Below are positions 10,633 to 19,574 of a DNA stretch of 64,000 nucleotides, one piece after another. The position numbers and the translations under genes are program-made. The stretch is from Microscillaceae bacterium (GTDB lineage Bacteria > Bacteroidota > Bacteroidia > Cytophagales > Microscillaceae): the NCBI GenBank assembly GCA_003483885.1, contig DMXI01000608.1, forward strand, positions 1-64,000, read 5' to 3'. Position 1 is the stretch's first letter; the number at the start of each line of letters is the position of its first letter. The notes below the pieces were generated by a model, which worked only from the letters and a program-made list of their open reading frames with translations, had not been told where the DNA came from and searched no databases.

Positions 10633-11052
10633 ATGAAGAAATATATAGTATTGACTCTTGTAGCTGCAGTAATGGTGCTAGTACAAGCCTGTGGCGGAAG
10701 TGATGATAACCCTACTCCTGGTTCCTCTACTGACACTAATTTGCTGAAAACCTGGAAAGTATCGCAAGTATTAGAAAACTCATTGGATATTACGGCTGAA
10801 TTTACTCAATACCGTATCACATTTGCCGAATCAGGAACTACTAAAACTTACACTTTAGTAGATCGTCAAGGCACAAGTTCTAATGGAAGCTGGAGTCAAA
10901 GCACCGATGGTTCTACCATCACCCTTACCGCTGGCGGTAGCTCCGTTACTCTAACTGGGGTAACCATTACGGCTACTCAGCTAAAATACAGTGCCGACGA
11001 AGCAGGGAAAGCAGGGGCAATAAACTTGAGCTTTACTTTAATTCCTGAATAA
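10633..11052 (+). CDS. Small lipoprotein, lipocalin-like (DUF5004-type) domain
   Basis: This 139-residue protein has a lipoprotein signal: hydrophobic stretch, then VQAC at residues 17-20 followed by GGSDDNPTPGS, a typical Bacteroidota surface-lipoprotein spacer. The mature part (LLKTWKVSQVLENSLDIT..., YRITF, GSWSQSTDGSTITL, LSFTLIPE) has the beta pattern of the small lipocalin-like lipoproteins of this phylum. It sits 40 bp behind the NHL-repeat gene and is followed by a strong terminator, so the two probably form a transcription unit. The specific function is unknown. Confidence 0.75.
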   Translation: MKKYIVLTLVAAVMVLVQACGGSDDNPTPGSSTDTNLLKTWKVSQVLENSLDITAEFTQYRITFAESGTTKTYTLVDRQGTSSNGSWSQSTDGSTITLTAGGSSVTLTGVTITATQLKYSADEAGKAGAINLSFTLIPE

Positions 11053-11082
11053 TAGATTGAGCATACATAATATTATATATAG

Positions 11083-11112
11083 AAAACCGCCTTTTGAAAG
11101 GGCGGTTTTTTT
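11083..11112 (+). terminator. Rho-independent terminator
   Basis: AAAACCGCC (11083-11091) pairs with GGCGGTTTT (11101-11109) around a 9-nt loop and ends in a T run. It lies 30 bp after the lipoprotein stop codon. Confidence 0.9.
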
Positions 11113-11295
11113 ATGACACCTCTACTCTAAAAAACACCCATTTTTGGAGAATTTTTGTATATAATAAGTACCTAGTCAAAATTAAATATGACTAAATGGT
11201 TTTATGGTCGAATGGCTGCGCAACGCATTGCGAAACACACTGATAGTGACTTACCATTGAGACTTTTAACAATCTAGTACCTTATCTCCTTATTT

Positions 11296-12099
11296 ATGAA
11301 AACCCATCATTTAATCATTGCATTGTTGGTAGTTACCATTGGCATTACTTTTTACTTATCACAGAAAGGCCTCCTACCTAATAATCCATTAGCAAGCAGC
11401 AGCCTACCCCAAAAACGCCCACAAGGCATGATCATTGAGATGCATAATGGTGGAGGGATGCTTCCTATCTCAAAAGGAGTATATATTTCAGCAGATAGCT
11501 GCTACCAGCAAAACCAAGCGTACCGTACAAAAAACAAAACTTACTTTAAGCTCTCAGCCAAAGAGTTAGACCAGCTCTATCAAACGTTTGTGCACAATAA
11601 ATTTGACCTCATCAAGACCCAACATTCTCAAACGCATGACCGAGGGGGAACCTCAATATATTTACGCATCAACCGTAAAACATATCAAATTCACAACTCA
11701 GGCAGTACTTATATTCGCAAAAGTTCCCAGAGTAATTTTAGCAATGTAGCCAATAGTCTCAAAAAAATGGTAAACTCCAAAATAGCTCCACTTTTACAAG
11801 ACATTACAGTGCAATTTACCCAAGAAGTAAAAAATCTCAGCCAATCAGGATATATCAATAGTGCTACCGCAAATATTAGCCAGGGATTCAAAAAGGATGA
11901 AAATTTTCCCGCCCAATTATCTTTCAAGTTTACCCCTGGCAAGCACCATTTTCGTGTCAGTTTTACGACTAAGGATACTTTGGCCAATGGTAAAAAATAC
12001 TTGGCAGGAGCTTTTGAGTTAGATATCAAACAAAGCACTCAAGGAATTTTAATATCCAAAGATTCAAGTAATGTCCTAAAGTTTGAATATTTGAAATAG
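11296..12099 (+). CDS. Membrane-anchored protein of unknown function
   Basis: This 267-residue protein has an N-terminal hydrophobic segment (residues ~6-22) that could be an uncleaved signal anchor, followed by a basic/Pro/Ser linker. The rest is predicted periplasmic or extracellular, with two parts: an N-terminal region (IIEMHNGGGMLPISKGVYISADSC...) and a C-terminal beta-rich region (FPAQLSFKFTPGKHHFRVSFTTKDT). I do not recognise a family. It is preceded by a 180-bp gap after the upstream terminator, so it is probably transcribed alone. Confidence 0.6.
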   Translation: MKTHHLIIALLVVTIGITFYLSQKGLLPNNPLASSSLPQKRPQGMIIEMHNGGGMLPISKGVYISADSCYQQNQAYRTKNKTYFKLSAKELDQLYQTFVHNKFDLIKTQHSQTHDRGGTSIYLRINRKTYQIHNSGSTYIRKSSQSNFSNVANSLKKMVNSKIAPLLQDITVQFTQEVKNLSQSGYINSATANISQGFKKDENFPAQLSFKFTPGKHHFRVSFTTKDTLANGKKYLAGAFELDIKQSTQGILISKDSSNVLKFEYLK

Positions 12100-12435
12100 C
12101 CTCTCCCCTACACTACTAGACATCTTTCAATTGCGGAGATACCAACCAAGGTGCCACGTCGTGAGCAGTGGTTTTACTGCCAAGTTTAGCCAAAGTATCT
12201 AACAACTTGCCTCTCATCATAACCTCTTCCGTTTGTTTAATCGCTGCTCAGCACCATTTTTTATTTGCTTTTTTAACACTAATACCATATAAAAAAACGC
12301 CCAAATTAGGATTAATAGAATTAAAACCTGCATTTCGAGTGGAATTTTTCACTGAATGGTATTTAAAGGGTGATGAAAATAGGATTTTTCAGTTATCGCT
12401 TTTACGTTTGCGCCTTGGTTTCGGCCAATGAGATA
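12100..12435. other. Intergenic region
   Basis: About 335 bp between the unknown membrane protein and the TonB receptor. An 87-codon open frame at 12168-12431 has no ribosome binding site, no family resemblance and unusual composition, so I do not call it. A TAcgTTTG match at 12403-12410 lacks a correctly spaced TTG. Confidence 0.45.
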
Positions 12436-12462
12436 TTGGCAATAATACAGCGACTAACTTTA
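12436..12462 (+). promoter_or_regulatory. Possible promoter of the TonB receptor gene
   Basis: TTG at 12436-12438, a 16-bp spacer and TAACTTTA at 12455-12462 (last base differs from TAnnTTTG). It lies about 40 bp before the ATG at 12502. Confidence 0.4.
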
Positions 12463-12501
12463 CTTATTTTAACACAATTAACCCTTAACATTTAAATTAT
12501 T

Positions 12502-15312
12502 ATGCAAAAAAATTTGCTAATCCTAACAATGTCCTTACTACTCTCCACAGTAGCTTTTGGGCAGAAAAAAACCATTTCAGGAACTGTCCTGGATAACAAA
12601 CAACAACCCTTAGTCAGCGCTACGGTACTCGAAAAGGGCACCACCAATGGTACTACCACCGATGTGGATGGAAAATTTGCCCTGAATGTTTCAGAAAATG
12701 CCATTATTGAAATTCGTTTTGTGGGTTTTCAGACTCAAGAGGTAAGCGTGAGCGGGAAAAACACCTTCAATATTGTATTACTGGAAGGTTCTGCATTGGA
12801 AGATGTAGTAGTAGTTGGAAGTCGTGGAGCACCCAGAAGCGATGGAGATACACCCCTTCCCATAGACAAAGTGGGGGCTGATCAACTAGTAGCTACTGGA
12901 CAAACTACCTTTGATAAAGCCTTGCAGTATACCATTCCGTCATTCAATACGGTACAAACTCCAGTAAATGATGCTACTTCTTTGCTCGATCCCTATGAAA
13001 TCAGAAATATGGGGCCAAGCCGTACCTTGATTTTGATCAATGGAAAGCGTAAAAACCTTAGTTCTCTACTTTATGTGCAAACTTCTCCAGGTAGAGGCGA
13101 AACTGGTGCTGATATCTCTGCCATTCCCATAGATGCTATCAAGCGAGTAGAAGTTTTGCGAGATGGGGCTTCTGCTCAGTATGGTTCTGATGCCATTGCC
13201 GGGGTGGTAAATATTGTACTGAAAGACCAAGTAGACGGTGCTGCGCTTACCCTAAGAGGAGGAGTTACCGGAGAAGGCGATGGAGAGTTTTTCGGAGTCG
13301 CGCTCACCAATGGTTCTGACCTTAAAGGCAAGGGCTTCTTAAACTATGCCATAGACCTATCTCAAACAGGGCTTGCCAATAGACCAGGTACCGTAAATGC
13401 CGAGGGAGAAGCCGCCGACTTTGGGGCTGATATTAACTTTGTGCGCGAGTTTTTAAGCCGAAAACCAGATGCGGGCAATATCAATGGCTCTCCTCAAACT
13501 ACCGCAGCCAAGTTTTTAATTAACACTGGTATCAATATATCGCCCAATGCTGAGGTGTATGGCAACGCAGCCTATGTGTACAAAAAAGTCAACAGTTTTG
13601 CCAACTATCGTACTCCCTACTGGCGAACAATTCAGGACTTTCCTTATTTGGCTAACTTTTTCCCGGGGACTCACCCAACGAACGCTGGAGGATATGATGG
13701 ATATGTTCCTTCGTTTGATGGAGACCTTTCTGACTACAATGCCACCATTGGAATTAGAGGTACTATGGGAAAATGGAACCACGACGCCTCGTTGACCATT
13801 GGAGGAAACCAACAACTCTATACCATTAATAATTCGCATAATCGCAACTTTGTTTACTCTCCTTCTACCTGGCTAGATGCTAATGGAAATGGAGTGGTAG
13901 ATGCAGGCGAGCTTACTCAAGGATCATCGCTTTATCGAGAAAACTCTCCTATTACCTTTGATGCGGGTGGCTCACGATTTACGCACATCGTAGGTAATAT
14001 TGATATTTCCAGAAGAATTGGAGAAAAATTAAGTATTGGTCTAGGTACAGAGTTTAGATCAGAAACTTTTACTGTAATAGAAGGTTCGCTGGCTTCTTAC
14101 GATGGTGGAGGAGCCGATTCTTTTGCTGGTAACCAACCCGAAAACTCTGGTAAATTCAACCGCTACAACATTGGTGGTTACATAGATCTTCAATATGACA
14201 TTACCGAAAATTTTCTTATCAATGGAACGGCACGAATAGAAGAATATAGCGATTTTGGCGAAGCCTTTGTGTGGAAATTGAGCTCCAGATATAAAATCTT
14301 AGGTGATCAATTGATTGTAAGAGGTTCGGTATCTACTGGCTTTAGAGCACCTACTTTACATCAAATCTACACCCAAAAAGCCCAGTATTCATTTGTACCT
14401 GGGGCAGGCATCCAGGTAGGAGGATTGATCAACAATGTATCTCCCCAAGCTAGATTGTTGGGAATCAATTCATTGGATGCAGAAAAGTCTCAGAACTTTA
14501 CCGCAGGTATCGCAGTGAAACCCGCCAAGAATATCAACTTTACAGTTGACTATTATAACATTGAGGTGAGAGATAGAATCATTTTAGGTACTGAAATAGG
14601 CCCTACCGCTGCTGGCAACACACCATTAGATGCCTTATTGGCGGCTAACAACCTAAATGATGTAAGCTTTTTTAGCAACGCCATAGACAGCCGTACAGCG
14701 GGGATTGACTTTGTAGGAAGCATCAATTTTATTCGCTTAGGGCGCGGAGTTCTGGGGATAAACCTGGCTGGTAACGTGGTACTACAAAACGAACGTATCA
14801 ATGAGGTAAATAATCCTGCCATTGTAGTATCGGCCAATCAATCGATTGTAAATGCGACCCAAGAAGCGCTTTTCTTTACATCCAGACCTGAAACTAAATG
14901 GATTTTGGGGTTAAACTATGACTTAGGGAAATTTAGATTTACTTTGAACAATACCTACTTTGGCAAAACTACCTTTAAACAACAAGGGTTGGATGAAAAC
15001 CTAAGAACAGAGTTTGACCCACAGGTAGTTACTGATCTTGGAGTAATTATTTCACCTACCGATAAATTGACCATATCGCTGAATGTCAATAATATTTTGG
15101 GTATTCTGCCTAAATGGAACTTTGTGGCTGAAAACGCAGCTGGCCAAGCCATTATTGATGATACCAGCACCGATACTTTTGGGCTTACCCCTATTCAAGT
15201 ACAATCTAACCTGATTACTTTCAATCAGCGTTACTCTCAAATGACTTATGACGGCTATCATTTTAGCCAATTGGGAGCATTGTTTAATGCCTCGGTAAGG
15301 CTTAGGTTTTAA
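12502..15312 (+). CDS. TonB-dependent outer-membrane receptor
   Basis: This 936-residue protein has a signal peptide ending AFGQ. A CarboxypepD_reg-like domain follows (ISGTVLDNKQQPLVSATV...GTTTDVDGKF, ~23-100). The plug domain (~110-235) carries IRNMGPSRTLILINGKR and VEVLRDGASAQYGSDAIAGVVNIVLK. The large beta-barrel ends with the aromatic-terminated strand ASVRLRF. The plug resembles receptors for iron complexes and small ligands rather than SusC, and no SusD partner is adjacent. It takes up an unknown ligand across the outer membrane using TonB-ExbBD, which are not in this window. A terminator shared with the convergent hydrolase gene follows. Confidence 0.92.
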   Translation: MQKNLLILTMSLLLSTVAFGQKKTISGTVLDNKQQPLVSATVLEKGTTNGTTTDVDGKFALNVSENAIIEIRFVGFQTQEVSVSGKNTFNIVLLEGSALEDVVVVGSRGAPRSDGDTPLPIDKVGADQLVATGQTTFDKALQYTIPSFNTVQTPVNDATSLLDPYEIRNMGPSRTLILINGKRKNLSSLLYVQTSPGRGETGADISAIPIDAIKRVEVLRDGASAQYGSDAIAGVVNIVLKDQVDGAALTLRGGVTGEGDGEFFGVALTNGSDLKGKGFLNYAIDLSQTGLANRPGTVNAEGEAADFGADINFVREFLSRKPDAGNINGSPQTTAAKFLINTGINISPNAEVYGNAAYVYKKVNSFANYRTPYWRTIQDFPYLANFFPGTHPTNAGGYDGYVPSFDGDLSDYNATIGIRGTMGKWNHDASLTIGGNQQLYTINNSHNRNFVYSPSTWLDANGNGVVDAGELTQGSSLYRENSPITFDAGGSRFTHIVGNIDISRRIGEKLSIGLGTEFRSETFTVIEGSLASYDGGGADSFAGNQPENSGKFNRYNIGGYIDLQYDITENFLINGTARIEEYSDFGEAFVWKLSSRYKILGDQLIVRGSVSTGFRAPTLHQIYTQKAQYSFVPGAGIQVGGLINNVSPQARLLGINSLDAEKSQNFTAGIAVKPAKNINFTVDYYNIEVRDRIILGTEIGPTAAGNTPLDALLAANNLNDVSFFSNAIDSRTAGIDFVGSINFIRLGRGVLGINLAGNVVLQNERINEVNNPAIVVSANQSIVNATQEALFFTSRPETKWILGLNYDLGKFRFTLNNTYFGKTTFKQQGLDENLRTEFDPQVVTDLGVIISPTDKLTISLNVNNILGILPKWNFVAENAAGQAIIDDTSTDTFGLTPIQVQSNLITFNQRYSQMTYDGYHFSQLGALFNASVRLRF

Positions 15313-15330
15313 TTAAAAGTACTATTCAAA

Positions 15331-15370
15331 AAAAGAGCAGAGGCCCTCTCAATTGGTCTCTGCTCTTTTT
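15331..15370. terminator. Bidirectional terminator between convergent genes
   Basis: A 15-bp stem with one G-U pair: AAAAGAGCAGAGGCC (15331-15345) pairs with GGTCTCTGCTCTTTT (15355-15369). A-runs and T-runs flank both sides, so it can stop transcription of both the TonB receptor and the minus-strand hydrolase. Confidence 0.9.
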
Positions 15371-15397
15371 GATTTTTTCAACTAACAGCAGCGTTTT

Positions 15398-17266
15398 TTA
15401 CTTTTTCATCTTTTTCCTCGCCTCTCTCATTCGTTTGGTAGACTGCAAAAATGCGTGTCTTTTGCTCCAGTTAAGCCGAGAAGTATCTATTTTTTCGCCA
15501 TTCATCAACTTGCTTAGGTAGTTCCAAATCATTGCATAGCTTGTAAATTGCTTAGAACCGATATAACCAGTAGTATTCATCATCATAATACAGCCATAAG
15601 GAGCCTCTTTTGCTTGCCTAAACTCAAAATTAGAGAAGTACCCTTCTATGCTTCCACTATGGCCTATCGCCTGTAATTGATAATTGCTTCTGGTAGAAAT
15701 TTTATGCATAAACCCACTCACCACATAGCGGGCAATACTATCTCGGGTAAACATAAAAGTATATAGTTTGGGGATATCTCGTTTCAAACTAAGATAATAT
15801 TTTTCCAGTACTTTTCGTGGCAATACCTTCTCGTAGTTTTTAAGGTAAGCTTTGCGAGTTCTAAACCGTAAAAAGTCCATAAACTTTAGCAAGTCAGCTA
15901 CTTTTCCTTTGACTCCTCCGTTGCCTTCTTTGAAACCCTGGCTTTCATCAAACCGCCATTTGTACCAGCTACCATCGTTCTTTAGCCTATAACTCTTGCC
16001 AAAATCTTTTTGCAAATGCGCTGGCGATACTCCATAATGAGCGGTTTCCATTCCCAGTGGCTTAAAAATATGATTGGTAACATACTTGGTAAACTCAACT
16101 CCCGAAGCACGCGCTATTACGACTCCAAGCACCGAATATGCACCATTGTTATATTCATACTTCTCCCCAGGCTTAAAACGCTGCGAAGTATGCTTAAGAA
16201 AAGGCTTGATTTCTTCAAAGGTAGGAATGTATCGTTTAAATTTGGGGAATTGCTTTTTGAGTTTTGCATAAGCAGGTTCGCGATCAAAGCCACTGTTATG
16301 CACCAGCAAATGATGAATCTTAATGGCCGACATACCACCAAATTTAGCTTCCCCCTCTCCCAACTCAGGTATGTACTTGGTCACCGGATCATCTAAGTTC
16401 AGTTTGCCTTGTTCTATCAATTGGAATGCAGCAATGGAAGTAAACATTTTAGAAATACTGCCCCACATATGCACTCGTTGATCGTTCATTTTTAATTGCT
16501 TTTCCCTATCTGCCCATCCATTTTCTAGAGAGCCAATAATCTTCCCCTTATAAACCAACCCTACATATGCCCCAAAGTCTGGAGTTTTCATACGAATGGT
16601 ATCCATCAATTGGGTAATTTTTTTCCATTCACTTAATAGGTCTTTTTTATTGGGGGCAAAGTATTTTTCGGGTCTTGATGCTTTTGGGGGATAAACTTTC
16701 TGTTGTACCTTGGCCAAAGGTTTACCATCTACAAACAGTCGAAGATCATCTATCCAGATTTGACCATCTCCTAAAATAAATCCTCCTACATTAACCCAGT
16801 AAGTATAATCGGTCAATGGTAATCTTATGGAATACTCTTTCCAATCATTGGTACCATACACCTGCACTGATCTTAAATTGCTCCCATCGATTTTCTCTCC
16901 ATATTGATCTTCAGTGCTTAAATGCAACCCAGCAAACCCACCTGCATTCACATCTTTTGTTTTCAAATACCCTTTCAACTCGATTACTTTTCCTGTAAAC
17001 TTGGCAGGAATTTGCAGTTGAAACGCCCCAGAAGAGGATTCTCGAGAAGCCCGAGAAAAAAACATCAATGATTTTTTTCCACTTTTAGACACTTTAGGGT
17101 CTACAAAAAAACTATACCCTGGTTTCATTTTTTTAAGGCGAGCATCTTCCATTACAAACATTTTGTCACCAGTTCCACGCTCAAAATCCAGGTTGTAACC
17201 CAATTGGGCATTTGCAAAAAAACCATTGATTACTAGAAATAAGGTAAGGATAAGTTTGATTCTCAT
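15398..17266 (-). CDS. Secreted class C beta-lactamase-like serine hydrolase with N-terminal jelly-roll domain
   Basis: This 622-residue protein has a signal peptide ending FFANA. Residues ~22-185 look like a carbohydrate-binding-type beta-sandwich (NLDFERG start, KVIELKGYLKTKD, IWIDDLRLFVDGK). The beta-lactamase/transpeptidase fold follows from about 205. Catalytic motifs are visible: SxxK as SISK at 270-273, YxN as YNN at 372-374, and HSG at 536-538 in place of KTG. This is the serine hydrolase family (Pfam Beta-lactamase) that includes esterases, D-amino-acid peptidases and penicillin-binding-like enzymes, so antibiotic resistance should not be assumed. The C-terminus is strongly basic (KRMREARKKMKK). 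It is monocistronic. Confidence 0.88.
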   Translation of the reverse strand: MRIKLILTLFLVINGFFANAQLGYNLDFERGTGDKMFVMEDARLKKMKPGYSFFVDPKVSKSGKKSLMFFSRASRESSSGAFQLQIPAKFTGKVIELKGYLKTKDVNAGGFAGLHLSTEDQYGEKIDGSNLRSVQVYGTNDWKEYSIRLPLTDYTYWVNVGGFILGDGQIWIDDLRLFVDGKPLAKVQQKVYPPKASRPEKYFAPNKKDLLSEWKKITQLMDTIRMKTPDFGAYVGLVYKGKIIGSLENGWADREKQLKMNDQRVHMWGSISKMFTSIAAFQLIEQGKLNLDDPVTKYIPELGEGEAKFGGMSAIKIHHLLVHNSGFDREPAYAKLKKQFPKFKRYIPTFEEIKPFLKHTSQRFKPGEKYEYNNGAYSVLGVVIARASGVEFTKYVTNHIFKPLGMETAHYGVSPAHLQKDFGKSYRLKNDGSWYKWRFDESQGFKEGNGGVKGKVADLLKFMDFLRFRTRKAYLKNYEKVLPRKVLEKYYLSLKRDIPKLYTFMFTRDSIARYVVSGFMHKISTRSNYQLQAIGHSGSIEGYFSNFEFRQAKEAPYGCIMMMNTTGYIGSKQFTSYAMIWNYLSKLMNGEKIDTSRLNWSKRHAFLQSTKRMREARKKMKK

Positions 17267-17433
17267 GATAAATAATTTTATTATGCTTAAGTGATCTATC
17301 GGTTATTCATGACCTCTTCTCTATTTCTCATAATATGAGCGAGAAAAGTCCAGATAAGTTCAAAGATAGGCCTTTATTAAAAGAATGCGAGCATCATCAA
17401 ATTTTAAGTAATAAAGAAATTTTCAACCTCGAT

Positions 17434-17464
17434 TTGGATATATGAAAATATGTTCATACATTTA
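17434..17464 (+). promoter_or_regulatory. Promoter/operator of the arsR-type gene
   Basis: TTG at 17434-17436, a 20-bp spacer and TACATTTA at 17457-17464 (one base off TAnnTTTG). Inside lies a perfect inverted repeat, TATGAA (17441-17446) - N6 - TTCATA (17453-17458), placed where a repressor would block RNA polymerase. It also contains ATATGTT, the complement of the AACATAT motif seen before the dioxygenase and SQR genes. Autoregulation is inferred. Confidence 0.5.
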
Positions 17465-17516
17465 CATCGTAATTACAAAAAAGCACCATTCATTGGTGGT
17501 TTAAGCTGACATTCAT

Positions 17517-17822
17517 ATGACTGTAACCAAACGTAACATTAGTCCAGAAAAACTGGAAAGGGTGGCTGAGGTGTTAAAAACCATTGCTCACCCAGTAAGG
17601 CTTAGTATACTAGAAGTATTGCAAAATTATGGTAGATTAACCGTTTCGGATTTGAAAGAAAAAACCCAAACCGAACAATCACTCCTTTCTCATCATTTGA
17701 TTAAAATGAAAGACAAGGGAGTATTGAAAGCGAATCGCCAGGGAAAAAATATTTACTATGAACTAGCAGATACTCAAATTACAAAGATATTTGACTGTAT
17801 GGAAAACTGCAGCTTTATCTAG
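17517..17822 (+). CDS. ArsR-family winged-helix regulator, probable sulfide/persulfide sensor
   Basis: This 101-residue ArsR/SmtB-type regulator has the family signature LKTIAHPVRLSILEVL, a recognition helix region (TEQSLLSHHLIKMKDKGVL) and a beta-wing (ANRQGKNIYYEL). It lacks the ELCVC metal site. The only cysteines are C94 and C98 in a C-terminal CMENC motif, which could be a thiol switch or metal site. It heads a cluster of sulfide-oxidation genes, so a role like SqrR/BigR (persulfide-sensing ArsR proteins) is likely. Those proteins place their cysteines elsewhere, so homology to them is not shown. The start ATG is preceded by the promoter/operator at 17434. Confidence 0.85.
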   Translation: MTVTKRNISPEKLERVAEVLKTIAHPVRLSILEVLQNYGRLTVSDLKEKTQTEQSLLSHHLIKMKDKGVLKANRQGKNIYYELADTQITKIFDCMENCSFI

Positions 17823-17899
17823 GTAATAAGGTATTGTAAAAGGTATTCGGATAAGAAACACTGAAAGCGTATTGTGTGATTATCCGTTTTTTTGAGCAA

Positions 17900-17993
17900 A
17901 ACATATGTAAAAATTAACATATATTTATTTGAATAATTATCCAACTTGATTTAAACAATCTTTCGTTTGAAAAGGAAAATCAACGTATTTTTG
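17900..17993 (+). promoter_or_regulatory. Promoter and candidate operator of the persulfide dioxygenase gene
   Basis: TTG at 17967-17969, a 16-bp spacer and TATTTTTG at 17986-17993 fit the Bacteroidota consensus well. Just upstream, AACATAT occurs twice, at 17900-17906 (inside the palindrome ACATATGT) and 17916-17922. The same 7-mer appears upstream of the SQR and arsR-type genes. Confidence 0.65.
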
Positions 17994-18077
17994 TAGAACT
18001 GGATAAAGTTATTGAGTGTTTGATTGTTACAGTCAGAAAAATATTCAAAAATTCAGACAATGCTAAAAAGGAAAATC

Positions 18078-19481
18078 ATGAGAATAGAACAAATTTATAC
18101 CAACTGCTTGGCAGAAGCTGCCTACTATATAGAATCTAATGGAGTAGCTGCCATCATTGATCCTCTACGTGAAACTGATCCTTACATTGAAAAAATAGAA
18201 GCCAATGGCGTAAAACTTAAATATATTTTCGAAACCCACTTTCACGCTGACTTTGTATCTGGTCACTTAGATTTGGCCAATAAAACTGGTGCTACTATTG
18301 TTTATGGACCAAACGCTGAAACCAATTATGAAATTCATCTGGCTAAAGATGAAGAGGTTTTTGAACTAGGCGATGTAAAAATTAAAGTGTTGCACACTCC
18401 GGGTCATACAATGGAATCTACCACTTTCTTATTGATTGACGAAAAAGGTGAAAACCACGCACTCTTTACTGGAGATACCCTTTTTATTGGCGATGTAGGC
18501 CGTCCAGATTTGGCCGTAAAATCAGACCTATCTAAAGAAGATTTAGCAGGTTATCTATTTGATTCACTCCGCAACAAAATTATGCCTTTGGAAGATAGCG
18601 TAATTGTGTACCCAGCACACGGGGCTGGTTCGGCTTGTGGCAAAAATATGAGCGATGAAACTTATGATTCTTTGGGCAATCAGAAAAAGACAAACTATGC
18701 GCTTCGTGCCGACATGACCAAAGAGGAATTCATCAAAGAAGTGACGGATGGTATTATGCCTCCCCCCCAATATTTCCCTAAAAATGCTATGTTAAACAAG
18801 CAGGGTTATGAGCAAGTAGATGAAGTGCTTAGCCGTGGAATGACCGCCCTAAGCGTAGAAGATTTTGAAGCTAAAGCCAAAGAAGGTATCATCATTTTGG
18901 ATACTCGCCACGAACAGACTTTCAATCAGGGATTTGTCCCAGGATCGATGAACATTGGCCTGGAAGGTACCTTTGCGGTTTGGGTAGGTACACTTATCAA
19001 AAACCTCAATGAACCTATCTTGCTAGTGACTGAAGAAGGCAAAGAAAAAGAAACGGTATTACGTTTAGCACGGGTTGGTTATGACAATGCCATCGGTTAT
19101 CTGGCAGGTGGTTTCAATGCCTGGAAAGCAGCTGGAAAGTCGGTAGATCAAATTCGCTCTATCGAGGCTACCGAACTACAAGCTTTGAAAGCCCAAGGCA
19201 ATATCAATATTTTGGATGTACGTAAGCCCACCGAGCACCAATCAGAACATGTAATTGATGCTCAAAACTTTCCGCTAGACTTTATCAATGGTCATTTAGA
19301 TGATTTAGACAAGGAAGCTACTTATTATGTGCATTGCGCAGGTGGTTATCGCTCTATGGTGGCCTCTTCTATCTTGAAAAAACATGGTTATCAAAATATT
19401 GTAGATGTTAAAGGTGGTTTCCGTGAAATTGCCAAAACAGACATCGCCAAAACTGAGTATGTTTGTCCTTCTACCCTATAA
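18078..19481 (+). CDS. Persulfide dioxygenase-rhodanese fusion (MBL fold, ETHE1-like)
   Basis: Oxidises glutathione- or low-molecular-weight persulfide to sulfite, with rhodanese sulfur transfer. From the ATG at 18078 the protein has 467 residues. I prefer this start because family members begin M(K/R)IEQIYT and AAAGGAAAAT precedes it; a longer frame opens at 18024. The metallo-beta-lactamase domain (1-~255) has THFHAD (H54, H56, D58), PGH (H110), GD (D133) and PAHG (H181). Two rhodanese domains follow: ~262-355, lacking the active cysteine (VTEEGKEKE in the loop), and ~363-450 with the active loop CAGGYRS (C420). It is the first enzyme gene after the arsR-type regulator and has its own promoter. 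Confidence 0.92.
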   Translation: MRIEQIYTNCLAEAAYYIESNGVAAIIDPLRETDPYIEKIEANGVKLKYIFETHFHADFVSGHLDLANKTGATIVYGPNAETNYEIHLAKDEEVFELGDVKIKVLHTPGHTMESTTFLLIDEKGENHALFTGDTLFIGDVGRPDLAVKSDLSKEDLAGYLFDSLRNKIMPLEDSVIVYPAHGAGSACGKNMSDETYDSLGNQKKTNYALRADMTKEEFIKEVTDGIMPPPQYFPKNAMLNKQGYEQVDEVLSRGMTALSVEDFEAKAKEGIIILDTRHEQTFNQGFVPGSMNIGLEGTFAVWVGTLIKNLNEPILLVTEEGKEKETVLRLARVGYDNAIGYLAGGFNAWKAAGKSVDQIRSIEATELQALKAQGNINILDVRKPTEHQSEHVIDAQNFPLDFINGHLDDLDKEATYYVHCAGGYRSMVASSILKKHGYQNIVDVKGGFREIAKTDIAKTEYVCPSTL

Positions 19482-19515
19482 TTGATTACCAAGTCATATA
19501 TTTAGATATAGATTC

Positions 19516-19551
19516 AAAGGGTAAGCATCTTCTAAGAGATGCCTACCCTTT
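19516..19551 (+). promoter_or_regulatory. Strong intercistronic hairpin between dioxygenase and rhodanese genes
   Basis: AAAGGGTAAGCATCT (19516-19530) pairs with AGATGCCTACCCTTT (19537-19551) with one A-C mismatch and a 6-nt loop. No T run follows on the plus strand, so it may protect the upstream mRNA or attenuate readthrough rather than terminate cleanly. It covers the ATG at 19539, which argues against that codon as the start of the rhodanese gene. Confidence 0.6.
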
Positions 19552-19574
19552 ACAAAACCCACAATATAACGATT

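Noticed and set aside
12168..12431. 87-codon open frame upstream of the TonB receptor
   Set aside because: No ribosome binding site, no recognisable domain, odd composition, and it overlaps the likely promoter region.
15398..17266. Antibiotic-resistance beta-lactamase
   Set aside because: The SxxK/YxN/HSG motifs show the serine hydrolase fold, but the jelly-roll domain, length and context fit a general secreted esterase or peptidase, so no resistance function is claimed.
18024..18077. N-terminal extension of the persulfide dioxygenase
   Set aside because: The added 18 residues are not family-like, and the promoter -7 box at 17986-17993 puts transcription start close to this codon. The ATG at 18078 gives the conserved N-terminus.
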